A stretch of 31,783 nucleotides of DNA from JAVWPP01 sp036635835 (GCA_036635835.1 JAVWPP010000010.1:1-31783); one strand, 5' to 3'. Shown: positions 22,222 through 29,901, counted from the first letter of the stretch. A program made the numbers and translations. Notes: generated by a model not told the origin, from the sequence alone.

Positions 22222-22250
22222 TTGCTTTTTTAAAAAGTATTAGATATAAT
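22222..22250 (+). promoter_or_regulatory. Promoter of spoVS
   Basis: TTGCTT (22222-22227), 17-bp spacer, TATAAT (22245-22250), in the short gap after ymdB. Confidence 0.7.
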
Positions 22251-22300
22251 CAAACTATGCAAAAGATAAAATGCAAAATATACAAATAGGGGGTAACGTA

Positions 22301-22561
22301 ATGGATATGTTAAGAATCTCATCAAAATCTAGTCCAAATTCAGTTGCAGGAGCAATAGCAGGACTAATTAGAGAGAATGGAAAAGCAGAAATGCAAGCAA
22401 TAGGAGCAGGAGCAATAAATCAAGCAACAAAAGCAATAGCAATAGCTAGAGGCTTTGTAGCACCAACAGGAATTGAGTTAGTATGTGTACCAGCTTTTGC
22501 AGAAGTGAAGATTGATGATCTAGATAAAACTGGAATCAGATTCATAGTAGAACCTAGATAG
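22301..22561 (+). CDS. spoVS: Stage V sporulation protein S
   Basis: 86 residues, the same length as the B. subtilis protein, with the very conserved core KSSPNSVAGAIAGL, QAIGAGAINQA and AIARGFVAP. SpoVS is a small Alba-like nucleic-acid-binding protein, required in Bacillus for a late sporulation stage and also affecting cell division. I start it at ATG 22301 because GGGGGT lies 7 bp upstream and the family begins there; an in-frame ATG at 22271 would add ten residues. The protein is also kept in non-sporulating Bacillota, so its presence alone does not prove sporulation. Confidence 0.96.
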   Translation: MDMLRISSKSSPNSVAGAIAGLIRENGKAEMQAIGAGAINQATKAIAIARGFVAPTGIELVCVPAFAEVKIDDLDKTGIRFIVEPR

Positions 22562-22625
22562 TAAATATATTAGGAATAATAAATCCAAATTACAAATTAA
22601 GTATAAAAGCAAATAAAATAAAAAG

Positions 22626-22652
22626 AAAAAGGTATAGAAATATACCTTTTTT
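22626..22652 (+). terminator. Terminator after spoVS
   Basis: Perfect 11-bp stem AAAAAGGTATA / TATACCTTTTT with a GAAA tetraloop and trailing Ts. Confidence 0.93.
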
Positions 22653-22698
22653 CGCTGTTTTGTGGTAAAATAAGAATAACTTTAGAAAGGCGGCTAAC

Positions 22699-24345
22699 AT
22701 GAATAAAAAATATATATCAGAAAGCAGATATAACAAAACAAATAAAATAAAAGTAAGTCTAGAAAAAAAAGGCGTTAAACTAAAGAAAACAAAAACTGAA
22801 ATAAAAAAAAGAAATAAACTAGTATTTAAAATAGCATGCTGCATACTTATAGCTGCTATACTAACTACAGTAATCATATTCTCACTTAAAGAAAAAAAAG
22901 ATTCAACATATATTAAAGGAGAAAACGGAGACCTAAAACCAATTAATAACTCTACAATTAACATAGGAATAAACAAACTAGGAGAAGTTTCACCTATACT
23001 AGCTCAGAATATGTACATAAACGAATTAAATAAATACATATACACATACCTGCTAACACTAGATAAAAACAAAAACATAAAATATAAAGCACTTAGCAAA
23101 GTAGATAAAATATCAAGCGCCGAGTACTATATATTTGTAAATAACAAAATAACCTACGATGGCTCAAAAAAAATAACTATCTACGATGTTAAAAACTCTA
23201 TAGAGCAGCTTAAAAAGCTTGGCAACGAAACACCATACAAAGATAATGTAGAAAATATAAAACAAATAGAAGTAGTAGATCAAACAAAGCTAAAAGTTAC
23301 ATTAACTAAGCCAGATCCAGCGTTTATATATAAACTAGAAATACCTCTTTTACCTATTAGTAAATATAACGATATAGATAAAATAAAACAAGATACAGTT
23401 CCACAGGAGTGTGGAAACATATATAATGTATATCAAAACGATTCAAACATAGTATTAGATAGAACTAATTCTGCAAGTAAAATATACCCGCAAAAACTAA
23501 ACATAGTAAAAGCAGAAAACACGCAGGAACTTATAGATAAATTTAAAAATGGCAGCCTAGATATGTTTTTTTCAACAAAACCAGACATACAAAACGAGCT
23601 TGGAAGATACGAATACAGCATAAAGAATTTCTCTACAGGAGAAAGTGTATTTATGTTTGGAAACAGCGAATCTGAAAACTTTAAAATAAAATCTGCAAGG
23701 CAGGCGCTAGCATACTGCATAGATAGATCTGAAATCAAAAAAAATGTATATAAAAACATGTGCATGCCAATAGATATACCATATTTAAATTTAGAAACAA
23801 AGTATAGATTTGATAAAATAGTAGCAGAAAATCTATTGCAAGCAGATGGACTAGAAAAAAAAGGCGGAATATATTCTTCTAAAAATGTCACATTATCATA
23901 TAAATTGCTAGTAAATAAAAACAATCAGCAGCTATATGAAATAGCTAAAATAATCAAAGCAGATGTAGCTGAAATAGGCATAAGAATAGATATAATTGAA
24001 GCAGATAATACTTCATTTAACACTCTTTTAAACGCCAAAGCTTTTGATCTTGTACTTATGAATGTAAATCTAAACGAAAATCTAGACATATCTTTTTTAG
24101 ATAGATTTATGTTTAAAAACGATGTTTTAAACGCAGCAGACAATAATCTAAACAATTCAAATGTGCAAAACGTGCAAAAATGCTTAGAAGAAAAACAAAA
24201 AGCCATGATAGAAGAAGTTAGCTGCATTGGAATTGTTACAGAGACCTCTAACCTTATATATAACAAGGAAATAACCGCCTTTGAAGATGTAGGGTATATA
24301 AACATATTTAACAATTTACAAGATATACATTTGACAAATAAATAA
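22699..24345 (+). CDS. Membrane-anchored OppA-like (SBP_bac_5) protein
   Basis: 548 residues. A basic cytoplasmic tail of about 40 residues is followed by one membrane helix (about 41-62, containing two Cys) and a large outer domain resembling peptide-binding proteins of oligopeptide ABC transporters: NIGINKLGEVSPILAQN, ITIYDVKNSIEQL, SARQALAYCIDRSEI and a C-terminal VAEIGIRIDI segment. There is no lipobox; the protein is held by an uncleaved signal anchor, unlike ordinary lipoprotein OppA. No permease or ATPase gene lies nearby. It may be an orphan sensor or binding protein that lends ligands to a transporter elsewhere. Start ATG follows GAAAGGCGG. The promoter of the next gene lies within its last codons. 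Confidence 0.82.
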   Translation: MNKKYISESRYNKTNKIKVSLEKKGVKLKKTKTEIKKRNKLVFKIACCILIAAILTTVIIFSLKEKKDSTYIKGENGDLKPINNSTINIGINKLGEVSPILAQNMYINELNKYIYTYLLTLDKNKNIKYKALSKVDKISSAEYYIFVNNKITYDGSKKITIYDVKNSIEQLKKLGNETPYKDNVENIKQIEVVDQTKLKVTLTKPDPAFIYKLEIPLLPISKYNDIDKIKQDTVPQECGNIYNVYQNDSNIVLDRTNSASKIYPQKLNIVKAENTQELIDKFKNGSLDMFFSTKPDIQNELGRYEYSIKNFSTGESVFMFGNSESENFKIKSARQALAYCIDRSEIKKNVYKNMCMPIDIPYLNLETKYRFDKIVAENLLQADGLEKKGGIYSSKNVTLSYKLLVNKNNQQLYEIAKIIKADVAEIGIRIDIIEADNTSFNTLLNAKAFDLVLMNVNLNENLDISFLDRFMFKNDVLNAADNNLNNSNVQNVQKCLEEKQKAMIEEVSCIGIVTETSNLIYNKEITAFEDVGYINIFNNLQDIHLTNK

Positions 24346-24359
24346 ATATAAAATATAAT
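24331..24359 (+). promoter_or_regulatory. Consensus promoter overlapping the end of the OppA-like gene
   Basis: Perfect TTGACA (24331-24336), 17-bp spacer and perfect TATAAT (24354-24359). The -35 box lies inside the preceding reading frame, whose stop is at 24345. Confidence 0.88.
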
Positions 24360-24411
24360 AGAAATTGAATAAGAAAACCAAAAAAAATAATATTTAAGTG
24401 GGGGAAATGTA

Positions 24412-24780
24412 ATGGAAGAAAAAGAGTTAATTAACCAAATCGAATCTACAGATCAGTATAAAGAAATGATGAAAAAAGCAGAAGGATATACAAAAGAAGA
24501 ATGGGAAGCAATTAATAAAAAACAATTAGATATAATACTTGTATTTGTTATGTGTAAAAATAGCGGAGAAGAATTTAATGGAGTAAATACTCAAAAAACA
24601 GTTGCAACTTTCCAAGACTACATTACTTCTTTTTACTATAACTGCACTACTAAAGAGCTTCGTGGAATAGCTCAAATGTATGAAATAGAATCAGATTTCA
24701 GAAAGTCTGTAAATGAAGTTTCAGAAGGCGCAGCAGACTTTATCGCAAAAGCTATTAAGTTTTACTGCGATACTCACTAA
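24412..24780 (+). CDS. Stand-alone TipAS-like domain protein
   Basis: 122 residues, all helical. The C-terminal part, with FYYNCTTKELRGIAQMY, the following SDFRKSVNE and the final GAADFIAKAIKFYC, matches the pattern of the TipAS domain (drug-sensing half of the MerR-type regulator TipA: Y/F-x-C-S/T ... LxxMY ... DxRF ... G-x-A-x-F-x-x-x-A-I-x-x-Y). The MerR DNA-binding helix-turn-helix and coiled coil of TipA are absent, as in the TipAN-less short form or in Mta-like autonomous domains that bind thiopeptides. It may sequester a hydrophobic antibiotic or respond to a similar ligand. GGGGG precedes the ATG, and the gene has a consensus promoter, suggesting high expression. Family call by pattern only. 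Confidence 0.65.
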   Translation: MEEKELINQIESTDQYKEMMKKAEGYTKEEWEAINKKQLDIILVFVMCKNSGEEFNGVNTQKTVATFQDYITSFYYNCTTKELRGIAQMYEIESDFRKSVNEVSEGAADFIAKAIKFYCDTH

Positions 24781-24786
24781 AAACTA

Positions 24787-24815
24787 TTGACAAACAATAA
24801 AAAATATTATATAAT
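24787..24815 (+). promoter_or_regulatory. Consensus promoter of rpsO
   Basis: Perfect TTGACA (24787-24792), 17-bp spacer, perfect TATAAT (24810-24815), starting seven bases after the preceding stop codon. Confidence 0.92.
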
Positions 24816-24829
24816 AGCATTACCTTTTA

Positions 24830-24862
24830 CGAGGAAATAACGCACTCCGCATTATTTCTTGG
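24830..24862 (+). promoter_or_regulatory. Hairpin in the rpsO leader, candidate S15 autoregulation site
   Basis: Long stem with left arm CGAGGAAATAACGC and right arm GCATTATTTCTTGG, two mismatches, loop ACTCC. Ribosomal protein S15 represses its own mRNA through leader structures in several bacteria; the position, between the transcription start and the AAAGGAGG site, fits. The loop sequence CTCC could also pair with the GGAGG of the ribosome binding site at 24885-24890. Confidence 0.5.
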
Positions 24863-24898
24863 TTCTTGGAGAAATATTAATTAAAGGAGGAATTTAAA

Positions 24899-25162
24899 AT
24901 GACTAAAGAAACTAAAAATGCAATAATTGCTGAATTCGGTTCTAAAGTTGGAGACACTGGTTCACCAGAAGTTCAAATAGCTTTATTAACAGAAAGAATT
25001 AAGGAATTAACAGAACATTTAAAAATTCATAAAAAAGATAACCATTCTAGAAGAGGACTTCTAATAATGGTTGGAAAAAGAAAAAGATTATTAAATTATG
25101 TTCAAGCTAAAGATGTTGCTAACTACAGAGAACTTATAGCAAAACTTGGAATAAGAAAATAA
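24899..25162 (+). CDS. rpsO: 30S ribosomal protein S15
   Basis: 87 residues, typical length (88-89 with Met in most bacteria). Conserved GDTGSPEVQIALLTERI, HLKIHKKDNHSRRGL and VGKRKRLLNY match S15, which binds the 16S rRNA three-way junction early in small-subunit assembly. Strong AAAGGAGG site. In many Bacillota rpsO is followed by pnp; here it is a single-gene unit with its own terminator, followed by an unrelated membrane protein. Confidence 0.99.
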   Translation: MTKETKNAIIAEFGSKVGDTGSPEVQIALLTERIKELTEHLKIHKKDNHSRRGLLIMVGKRKRLLNYVQAKDVANYRELIAKLGIRK

Positions 25163-25172
25163 TTTTAAAATT

Positions 25173-25203
25173 AAAGTTGGAAATGAAAATTTTCAACTTT
25201 TTT
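25173..25203 (+). terminator. Terminator after rpsO
   Basis: 11-bp stem AAAGTTGGAAA / TTTTCAACTTT with one G.T pair, 6-nt loop and a T-run. Confidence 0.88.
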
Positions 25204-25226
25204 CTTTTTTTACTCACATAAATCTA

Positions 25227-25255
25227 TTGACAAAATGCACATATTGTATTAAGAT
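25227..25255 (+). promoter_or_regulatory. Promoter of the 25289 gene
   Basis: TTGACA (25227-25232), 17-bp spacer, weak -10 TAAGAT (25250-25255); an alternative -10 TATACT at 25255 has a 22-bp spacer. Confidence 0.5.
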
Positions 25256-25288
25256 ATACTTCAAGGAAAACTAAAAAAGGAGGAAGAT

Positions 25289-25609
25289 ATGAATAAAATA
25301 TTAAACGACAAATATAGACAATATATAGTTTTTAGTATGGCTAGTATTCTAGCTTTCTGCCTTGTTTCTAAAAGCGCCACATATGTTCTTCCAAGCGTTG
25401 CAAGTGCAAATTTAGTTAAACTATCTGTCATATTTACATGCATTTACACTTTTTTTAGAAGCTTAGAAAAAGTAAATACTGCCCTTAACGTATGCAGCAT
25501 GGTAGCTACTAAAATATGCGCCCTCCTTCTTATAGGTTGCATGTATATTACATCGGTGGATTTAGCCAGAAGGTATTCTTTTAGAAACGTAGAAAGATTA
25601 ATTATCTAG
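25289..25609 (+). CDS. Small membrane protein, 106 aa
   Basis: 106 residues with three hydrophobic stretches (about 12-35, 40-57, 65-90), several of them Ser/Ala/Cys-rich, and a basic end (ARRYSFRNVERLII). I do not recognise a family. AAAGGAGGAAG gives a strong ribosome binding site. Its stop codon TAG is provided by the first bases (CTAGATACGG) of a dispersed element, so the original C-terminus may have been replaced when the element arrived. No terminator follows before the calcium ATPase gene, so the two may share a message. Confidence 0.72.
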   Translation: MNKILNDKYRQYIVFSMASILAFCLVSKSATYVLPSVASANLVKLSVIFTCIYTFFRSLEKVNTALNVCSMVATKICALLLIGCMYITSVDLARRYSFRNVERLII

Positions 25610-25658
25610 ATACGGAAATATATATAATGAGAATTAAATTTACTCATACGTTTTAAAA
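25606..25658 (+). repeat. Dispersed intergenic element, copy 3
   Basis: Head CTAGATACGGAAA, spacer TATATAT, AATGA, hairpin ATGAG / CTCAT with a longer inner part, end ATACGTTTTAAAA, then A-rich tail to about 25705. The head overlaps the stop codon of the preceding gene (TAG at 25607-25609), and the tail leads straight into the ribosome binding site of the calcium ATPase gene. Confidence 0.88.
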
Positions 25659-25718
25659 AGAAAAAAAGCAAAAAATAAATAAAAAACCAAAATAAAAAAA
25701 GAAAATAGAGGTATTAAA

Positions 25719-28397
25719 ATGGAAGATAAGAAATTTTATCTAATGAAACCAGAAGAGGTTTTAGAAAAATTCAAAAGTAGCAAAAAAGGTCTAACAAAAG
25801 CAGAAGCAGCAAAAAGATTAGCAGAAAACGGACCAAATAAGCTAAAAGAAGCAAAGAAAAAAACAATGTTTGCTAGATTCATAGACCAGTTTAAAAATGT
25901 TATGATAATTGTCCTAATAGTAGCAGCAATACTTTCAGCAATAGTAGGAATCAAAGAAGGAGAAGGCATGACAGACTGCTTTATAATAATGGCAGTTATA
26001 ATGCTAAACGCAATTCTTGGAGTAGTTCAAGAAAGTAAAGCAGAAGCCGCTATAGAAGCATTAAAGAAAATGTCAGCACCATTTATTAAAGTAAGAAGAA
26101 GCAATAAAGTAGAAAGCATAAAAACAGAAGACTTAGTAGTAGGAGACGTTGTTCTTTTAGAAGCAGGAGATTTCGTGCCAGCAGATTTAAGAATAATAGA
26201 AAACGCTAGCATAAAAGTAGAAGAAGCCGCTTTAACAGGGGAATCTGTACCAGTAGAAAAAGAGCTAAATAAACTAGATGGAGAAGACATTATACTTGCA
26301 GAAAGATTAAATATGCTTTTCTCAGGAAGTAGCATAGTATATGGTAGAGGAGAAGGCGTTGTAACAGGAACAGGTATGAACACTGAACTTGGAAAAATAG
26401 CATCTGCTCTTAACATGGAAAAAGAAGGGCTAACTCCTCTTCAAAGAAAAATGGAAGAGATAAGTAAAGTACTTAGCATAATAGTAATAGTTGTAGCAGC
26501 TATAATGATGATAGTTGGATTTATACAAAAAGATGAACCAATAGATGTCTTTATGATGGCTATATCTCTTGCAGTAGCAGCTATTCCAGAAGGATTACCT
26601 GCAGTTATTACAATAACACTTGCAATAGGCGTTCAAAAAATGGCTAAAGCACATGCAACAGTAAGAAAAATGTCAAGTGTTGAAACACTTGGATCTACTC
26701 AAATAATATGTTCAGATAAAACAGGAACATTAACACAAAACAAAATGACAGTAACAGACATCGTTGTAAACGGAAAAAGATACGACGTAGATAAAGACAG
26801 CATAGACGGAATAGACGCATTAACTAAAAACGAATATGTAAACGCATTAATGCTTTCTAACGACTCTAAACTTGGAGAAGAAAACGGAGAAAGAGTATTC
26901 TTAGGAGACCCAACAGAAACAGCACTTGTATACTACAGTGAAAAAATTGGATTTGTAAAAGAAGACATAGACTCTAAATATCCTAGAGTATCTGAAGTTC
27001 CTTTCGATTCTGAAAGAAAACTAATGAGCTCAATCAACAAATCTGGAGAAGAATACAAAGTATATACAAAAGGCGCAGTAGAATCTATTCTTTTAAGAGC
27101 TACTAAAATATTAGAAAACGGAGTTATTAAAGAATTAGGTCAAGCTGAAAAAAATAAGATAATTGAGCTAAACAAACAAATGGCATCAGAAGCACTTAGA
27201 GTTTTAGCACTTTCATATAAACCAGTTAAAAATATACCAGCTACAGTAAACAGCATGACTGTTGAAAATGATCTTGTATACATAGGACTTGTTGCAATGA
27301 TAGATCCACCAAGACCAGAAGCAAAAGACGCAGTTAAAAAATGTTTTGAAGCTGGAATGATTCCAGTTATGATAACAGGAGATAACAAAGAAACAGCTAT
27401 GGCAATAGCTACAGAGCTAGGCATTATGAAAAAAGAAGGCCAGGCTATAATGGGAGAAGACTTAGACAAACTATCTGATGAAGAGTTTGAAAAGAAAGTT
27501 CTAGAATACAGAGTATACGCTAGAGTTTCTCCAGAAAACAAAATAAGAATAGTAAAAGCATGGCAAGCTCATGATAAAATCGTTGCAATGACTGGAGATG
27601 GCGTAAACGACGCACCAGCATTAAAAGGCGCAGACATTGGCGTAGGTATGGGTATAACAGGTACAGAAGTATCTAAGAGTGTATCATCAATGGTACTTAC
27701 AGACGATAACTTTGCAACAATAGTATCTGCCGTAAAAGAAGGAAGAAAAATATATAAAAACATTCAAAATGTTATAGCATATTTACTTGCATCAAATCTA
27801 GCAGAAGTTATAATAATATTCTTTGCAACATTATTTAACATGCACATATTAATACCAATCCAGCTATTATGGATTAACCTAATAAGCGACAGCTTACCTG
27901 CACTTGCACTTGGATTTGAAGACGCAGACAAAAACATAATGAAACACAAACCAAGGAATTCAAAAGAAAACTTCTTTAATCCATTCCTAATTTGTAGAAT
28001 AGCAATACCAGCTATAATAAAATCAGTAGTTATACTAGGTGTATACTTCTACGAAATGCAAGTTTCAGGAGACCCTGCACTTGCAACAACAATAGCATTT
28101 ATGACACTTGCATTAGAAGAAACTCTATTTGCTATGGTATGTAGAAACGATAGAAAACTAATAGTTAAACAAGGATTTTTCTCAAATAAAATAATGGTAG
28201 CAGTAGTACTTGGAACAATTCTTTTACAATATGCCGTTATATTTATAGCACCAATAAGACAAATGTTTAAACTAGAAGCATTAAATTTAACTCAGCATTT
28301 AATAGTTATAGCATCTGCCCTTGCGGTAATGGTAGCTAGTGAAATAGTTAAACTTATACTAAATAAAGTATTTAAAGAAGATAAAAAAACTTTCTAG
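25719..28397 (+). CDS. P-type calcium-transporting ATPase
   Basis: 892 residues, full length for a P2-type ATPase. Cation transporter N-terminus, actuator domain with LTGESVPV (about 173), M4 motif AIPEGLPA, phosphorylation site SDKTGTLTQNKM (Asp about 333), nucleotide-binding KGAVES, TGDN and hinge TGDGVNDAPALK (about 627). Calcium ligands of both SERCA sites are kept: PEGLP in M4, ASNLAE in M5 and NLISDSLPA in M6, which places it with bacterial YloB/SERCA-like calcium exporters rather than Na/K or Mg pumps. The start ATG follows AGAGG within the A-rich tail of the element. Its terminator overlaps the start of the rhodanese gene. Confidence 0.95.
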   Translation: MEDKKFYLMKPEEVLEKFKSSKKGLTKAEAAKRLAENGPNKLKEAKKKTMFARFIDQFKNVMIIVLIVAAILSAIVGIKEGEGMTDCFIIMAVIMLNAILGVVQESKAEAAIEALKKMSAPFIKVRRSNKVESIKTEDLVVGDVVLLEAGDFVPADLRIIENASIKVEEAALTGESVPVEKELNKLDGEDIILAERLNMLFSGSSIVYGRGEGVVTGTGMNTELGKIASALNMEKEGLTPLQRKMEEISKVLSIIVIVVAAIMMIVGFIQKDEPIDVFMMAISLAVAAIPEGLPAVITITLAIGVQKMAKAHATVRKMSSVETLGSTQIICSDKTGTLTQNKMTVTDIVVNGKRYDVDKDSIDGIDALTKNEYVNALMLSNDSKLGEENGERVFLGDPTETALVYYSEKIGFVKEDIDSKYPRVSEVPFDSERKLMSSINKSGEEYKVYTKGAVESILLRATKILENGVIKELGQAEKNKIIELNKQMASEALRVLALSYKPVKNIPATVNSMTVENDLVYIGLVAMIDPPRPEAKDAVKKCFEAGMIPVMITGDNKETAMAIATELGIMKKEGQAIMGEDLDKLSDEEFEKKVLEYRVYARVSPENKIRIVKAWQAHDKIVAMTGDGVNDAPALKGADIGVGMGITGTEVSKSVSSMVLTDDNFATIVSAVKEGRKIYKNIQNVIAYLLASNLAEVIIIFFATLFNMHILIPIQLLWINLISDSLPALALGFEDADKNIMKHKPRNSKENFFNPFLICRIAIPAIIKSVVILGVYFYEMQVSGDPALATTIAFMTLALEETLFAMVCRNDRKLIVKQGFFSNKIMVAVVLGTILLQYAVIFIAPIRQMFKLEALNLTQHLIVIASALAVMVASEIVKLILNKVFKEDKKTF

Positions 28398-28401
28398 TAA
28401 T

Positions 28402-28447
28402 AAAATCACTCATACAATAATAATATATTGTAGGGGTGATTTTTTTT
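28402..28447 (+). terminator. Terminator carrying the ribosome binding site of the next gene
   Basis: Arms AAAATCACTC (28402-28411) / GGGTGATTTT (28434-28443) with an inner CAATA/TATTG extension, followed by eight Ts (28440-28447). The right arm contains AGGGGTGA, the ribosome binding site of the TTG start at 28446, and the start codon uses the last two Ts of the run. Confidence 0.85.
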
Positions 28448-28883
28448 GAATATATTTTGTAAATTAATCGGTTTAAAAAATAAGAAATGCGGCATAAGAA
28501 ACTCTTTTTGCATAGATAGATATAGAGAAATGCTTCCAAAAGATACCGCACATTTCTTAAAAGTCCTTACACCAAATGAAGCCTACGAATGCATTATAAA
28601 TAAACATCTAAATAACACATATATTTTAGACGTAAGAAATTATTCAGAATATAACGCAGTACATATAAAAGGAGCAGTAAATATACCTGTAGAAAATCTA
28701 AGATACATGTATAAAATGCTACCTAAAGATAAAGAAACAAAAATATTAATATATTGTCTAAGAGGAACAAGAGCAATAAAAGCTGCATATATGTTAAAAG
28801 ACATGGGATATAAAAACCTCTACATATGGGAAGGCGCAAGCATTAACGCAATGCTAGATAAAGATATAATAGAAGCAAAGTAA
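28446..28883 (+). CDS. Rhodanese-like sulfurtransferase
   Basis: 145 residues. A rhodanese domain occupies about residues 38-135: ILDVRNYSEYNAVHIKGAVNIP (positions about 60-81) and the active-site loop YCLRGTRA with Cys104, which would carry a persulfide. The N-terminal 37 residues contain extra cysteines (CKLIG, KKCGI, FCID). Single-domain rhodaneses move sulfur for tRNA modification, cofactor synthesis or sulfide handling; no partner is nearby. The start is TTG, with AGGGGTGA seven bases upstream, and both are embedded in the terminator of the calcium ATPase gene, so expression should depend on read-through. Confidence 0.9.
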   Translation: MNIFCKLIGLKNKKCGIRNSFCIDRYREMLPKDTAHFLKVLTPNEAYECIINKHLNNTYILDVRNYSEYNAVHIKGAVNIPVENLRYMYKMLPKDKETKILIYCLRGTRAIKAAYMLKDMGYKNLYIWEGASINAMLDKDIIEAK

Positions 28884-28906
28884 CATTTTGTAACACAATA
28901 GTAACA
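28880..28906 (+). promoter_or_regulatory. Three phased GTAACA direct repeats
   Basis: GTAACA at 28880, 28890 and 28901; the latter two extend to GTAACACAA. Spacing of 10 and 11 bp puts them on one face of the helix, 21 bp before the -35 box of the next promoter. This resembles tandem sites of OmpR/PhoB-type response regulators (the B. subtilis PhoP box TTAACA has 11-bp spacing). Confidence 0.4.
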
Positions 28907-28926
28907 CAAAAAACATATTAATGTAA

Positions 28927-28956
28927 TTGACAAAATCAAAGCACATTGTATATAAT
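28927..28956 (+). promoter_or_regulatory. Promoter of the 29008 gene
   Basis: TTGACA (28927-28932), 18-bp spacer, perfect TATAAT (28951-28956). Confidence 0.85.
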
Positions 28957-28972
28957 GAATATATAAATATAA

Positions 28973-28989
28973 GGTAGATAGCATCTACC
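28973..28989 (+). promoter_or_regulatory. Leader hairpin before the 29008 gene
   Basis: Perfect GGTAGAT / ATCTACC, loop AGC, about 10 bases after the expected transcription start and directly before the AGAGGT ribosome binding site. Such 5' hairpins can stabilise messages. Confidence 0.45.
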
Positions 28990-29007
28990 TATGAAGAGGT
29001 GTTTAAT

Positions 29008-29859
29008 ATGTTTGAATTTTGGAAAAACGAATGGCAATTGTTCGTAGACGACTTAAAATCAGTGAAAAATCTATTTGCTAAAATATTTGGCGAATCAGAT
29101 GAATACTTAATGTTAGATTCAGCAGTTGTAGCTGAACAAGAAAATAATATGTTTGAAGCAGTAAACTATCAAAAAGATACTGTAGATACAAATATCGAAA
29201 CATTTTTTGATGAAAATGTAGAAGAATTAAGAGTTAACCTATCTAATGAAGGTACGCAGCATGATGCGTTAAGAGAATATGCAAAATTCTTCAAACCATA
29301 CAACGAAAATGTAGATATGTGTCATAGTGCATTTAAAAAATATTATGATAGACATGCTTTAGAACTTGCAACAAATGACTTCCCAGTAGAGCAAGCTAGA
29401 ATAATACAAAATAATGTAGATCTATTTATTCAAGGACAAGATATATTTGGCGAAAACGGTCAATTTATAGATTCTAGAGTAGATAGCATATTCGAAAAAG
29501 TTGGAATGGGCGAAGTTAATAAAATGATCGACATCTTACATGATGGTGACGGACACGATGTTAATGCTTCAGGAGAAAGAACTTTTGCAGAAACAATTAG
29601 CTATATGGTAGATAACGGAATTAAAGTTGAAGCTGGTAATTCTCTAGTAGAACCTGTGAAACAAGTTTTAGAAAATAAATTAAGTGATGTACATACTTCT
29701 TTAAGAGGACATGATGATTGGAACGAAGAGTATCAAAATCTACTTTCTCAAGAAAGAAAATATTTATATGCATTAAATAGAATAGAACAATTTGAAACTG
29801 AAAAAAGAATAGCTGAATTTGAAAAAAAATTAAACGAAATTGATTCAGTCTTAGATTAA
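29008..29859 (+). CDS. Helical acidic protein of unknown function
   Basis: 283 residues, soluble, strongly acidic and apparently all alpha-helical, ending in a coiled-coil-like stretch (YALNRIEQFETEKRIAEFEK). No signal peptide, membrane segment or recognisable motif. The short segment DGDGHDVNASGE (about 176-187) resembles a metal-binding loop but is not a full EF-hand. I start at ATG 29008, preceded by GAGGT at good spacing; GTG 28999 is in frame but lies inside that site. It has a strong promoter, phased upstream repeats and its own terminator, so it is probably a regulated, abundant protein. Family unknown. Confidence 0.8.
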   Translation: MFEFWKNEWQLFVDDLKSVKNLFAKIFGESDEYLMLDSAVVAEQENNMFEAVNYQKDTVDTNIETFFDENVEELRVNLSNEGTQHDALREYAKFFKPYNENVDMCHSAFKKYYDRHALELATNDFPVEQARIIQNNVDLFIQGQDIFGENGQFIDSRVDSIFEKVGMGEVNKMIDILHDGDGHDVNASGERTFAETISYMVDNGIKVEAGNSLVEPVKQVLENKLSDVHTSLRGHDDWNEEYQNLLSQERKYLYALNRIEQFETEKRIAEFEKKLNEIDSVLD

Positions 29860-29871
29860 TAACAATAAAAG

Positions 29872-29901
29872 GTGAGCAATTTTAAATTGCTCGCTTTTTT
29901 T
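29872..29901 (+). terminator. Terminator after the 29008 gene
   Basis: GTGAGCAATT / AATTGCTCGC with one T.G pair and a very short loop, followed by seven Ts. Confidence 0.92.
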
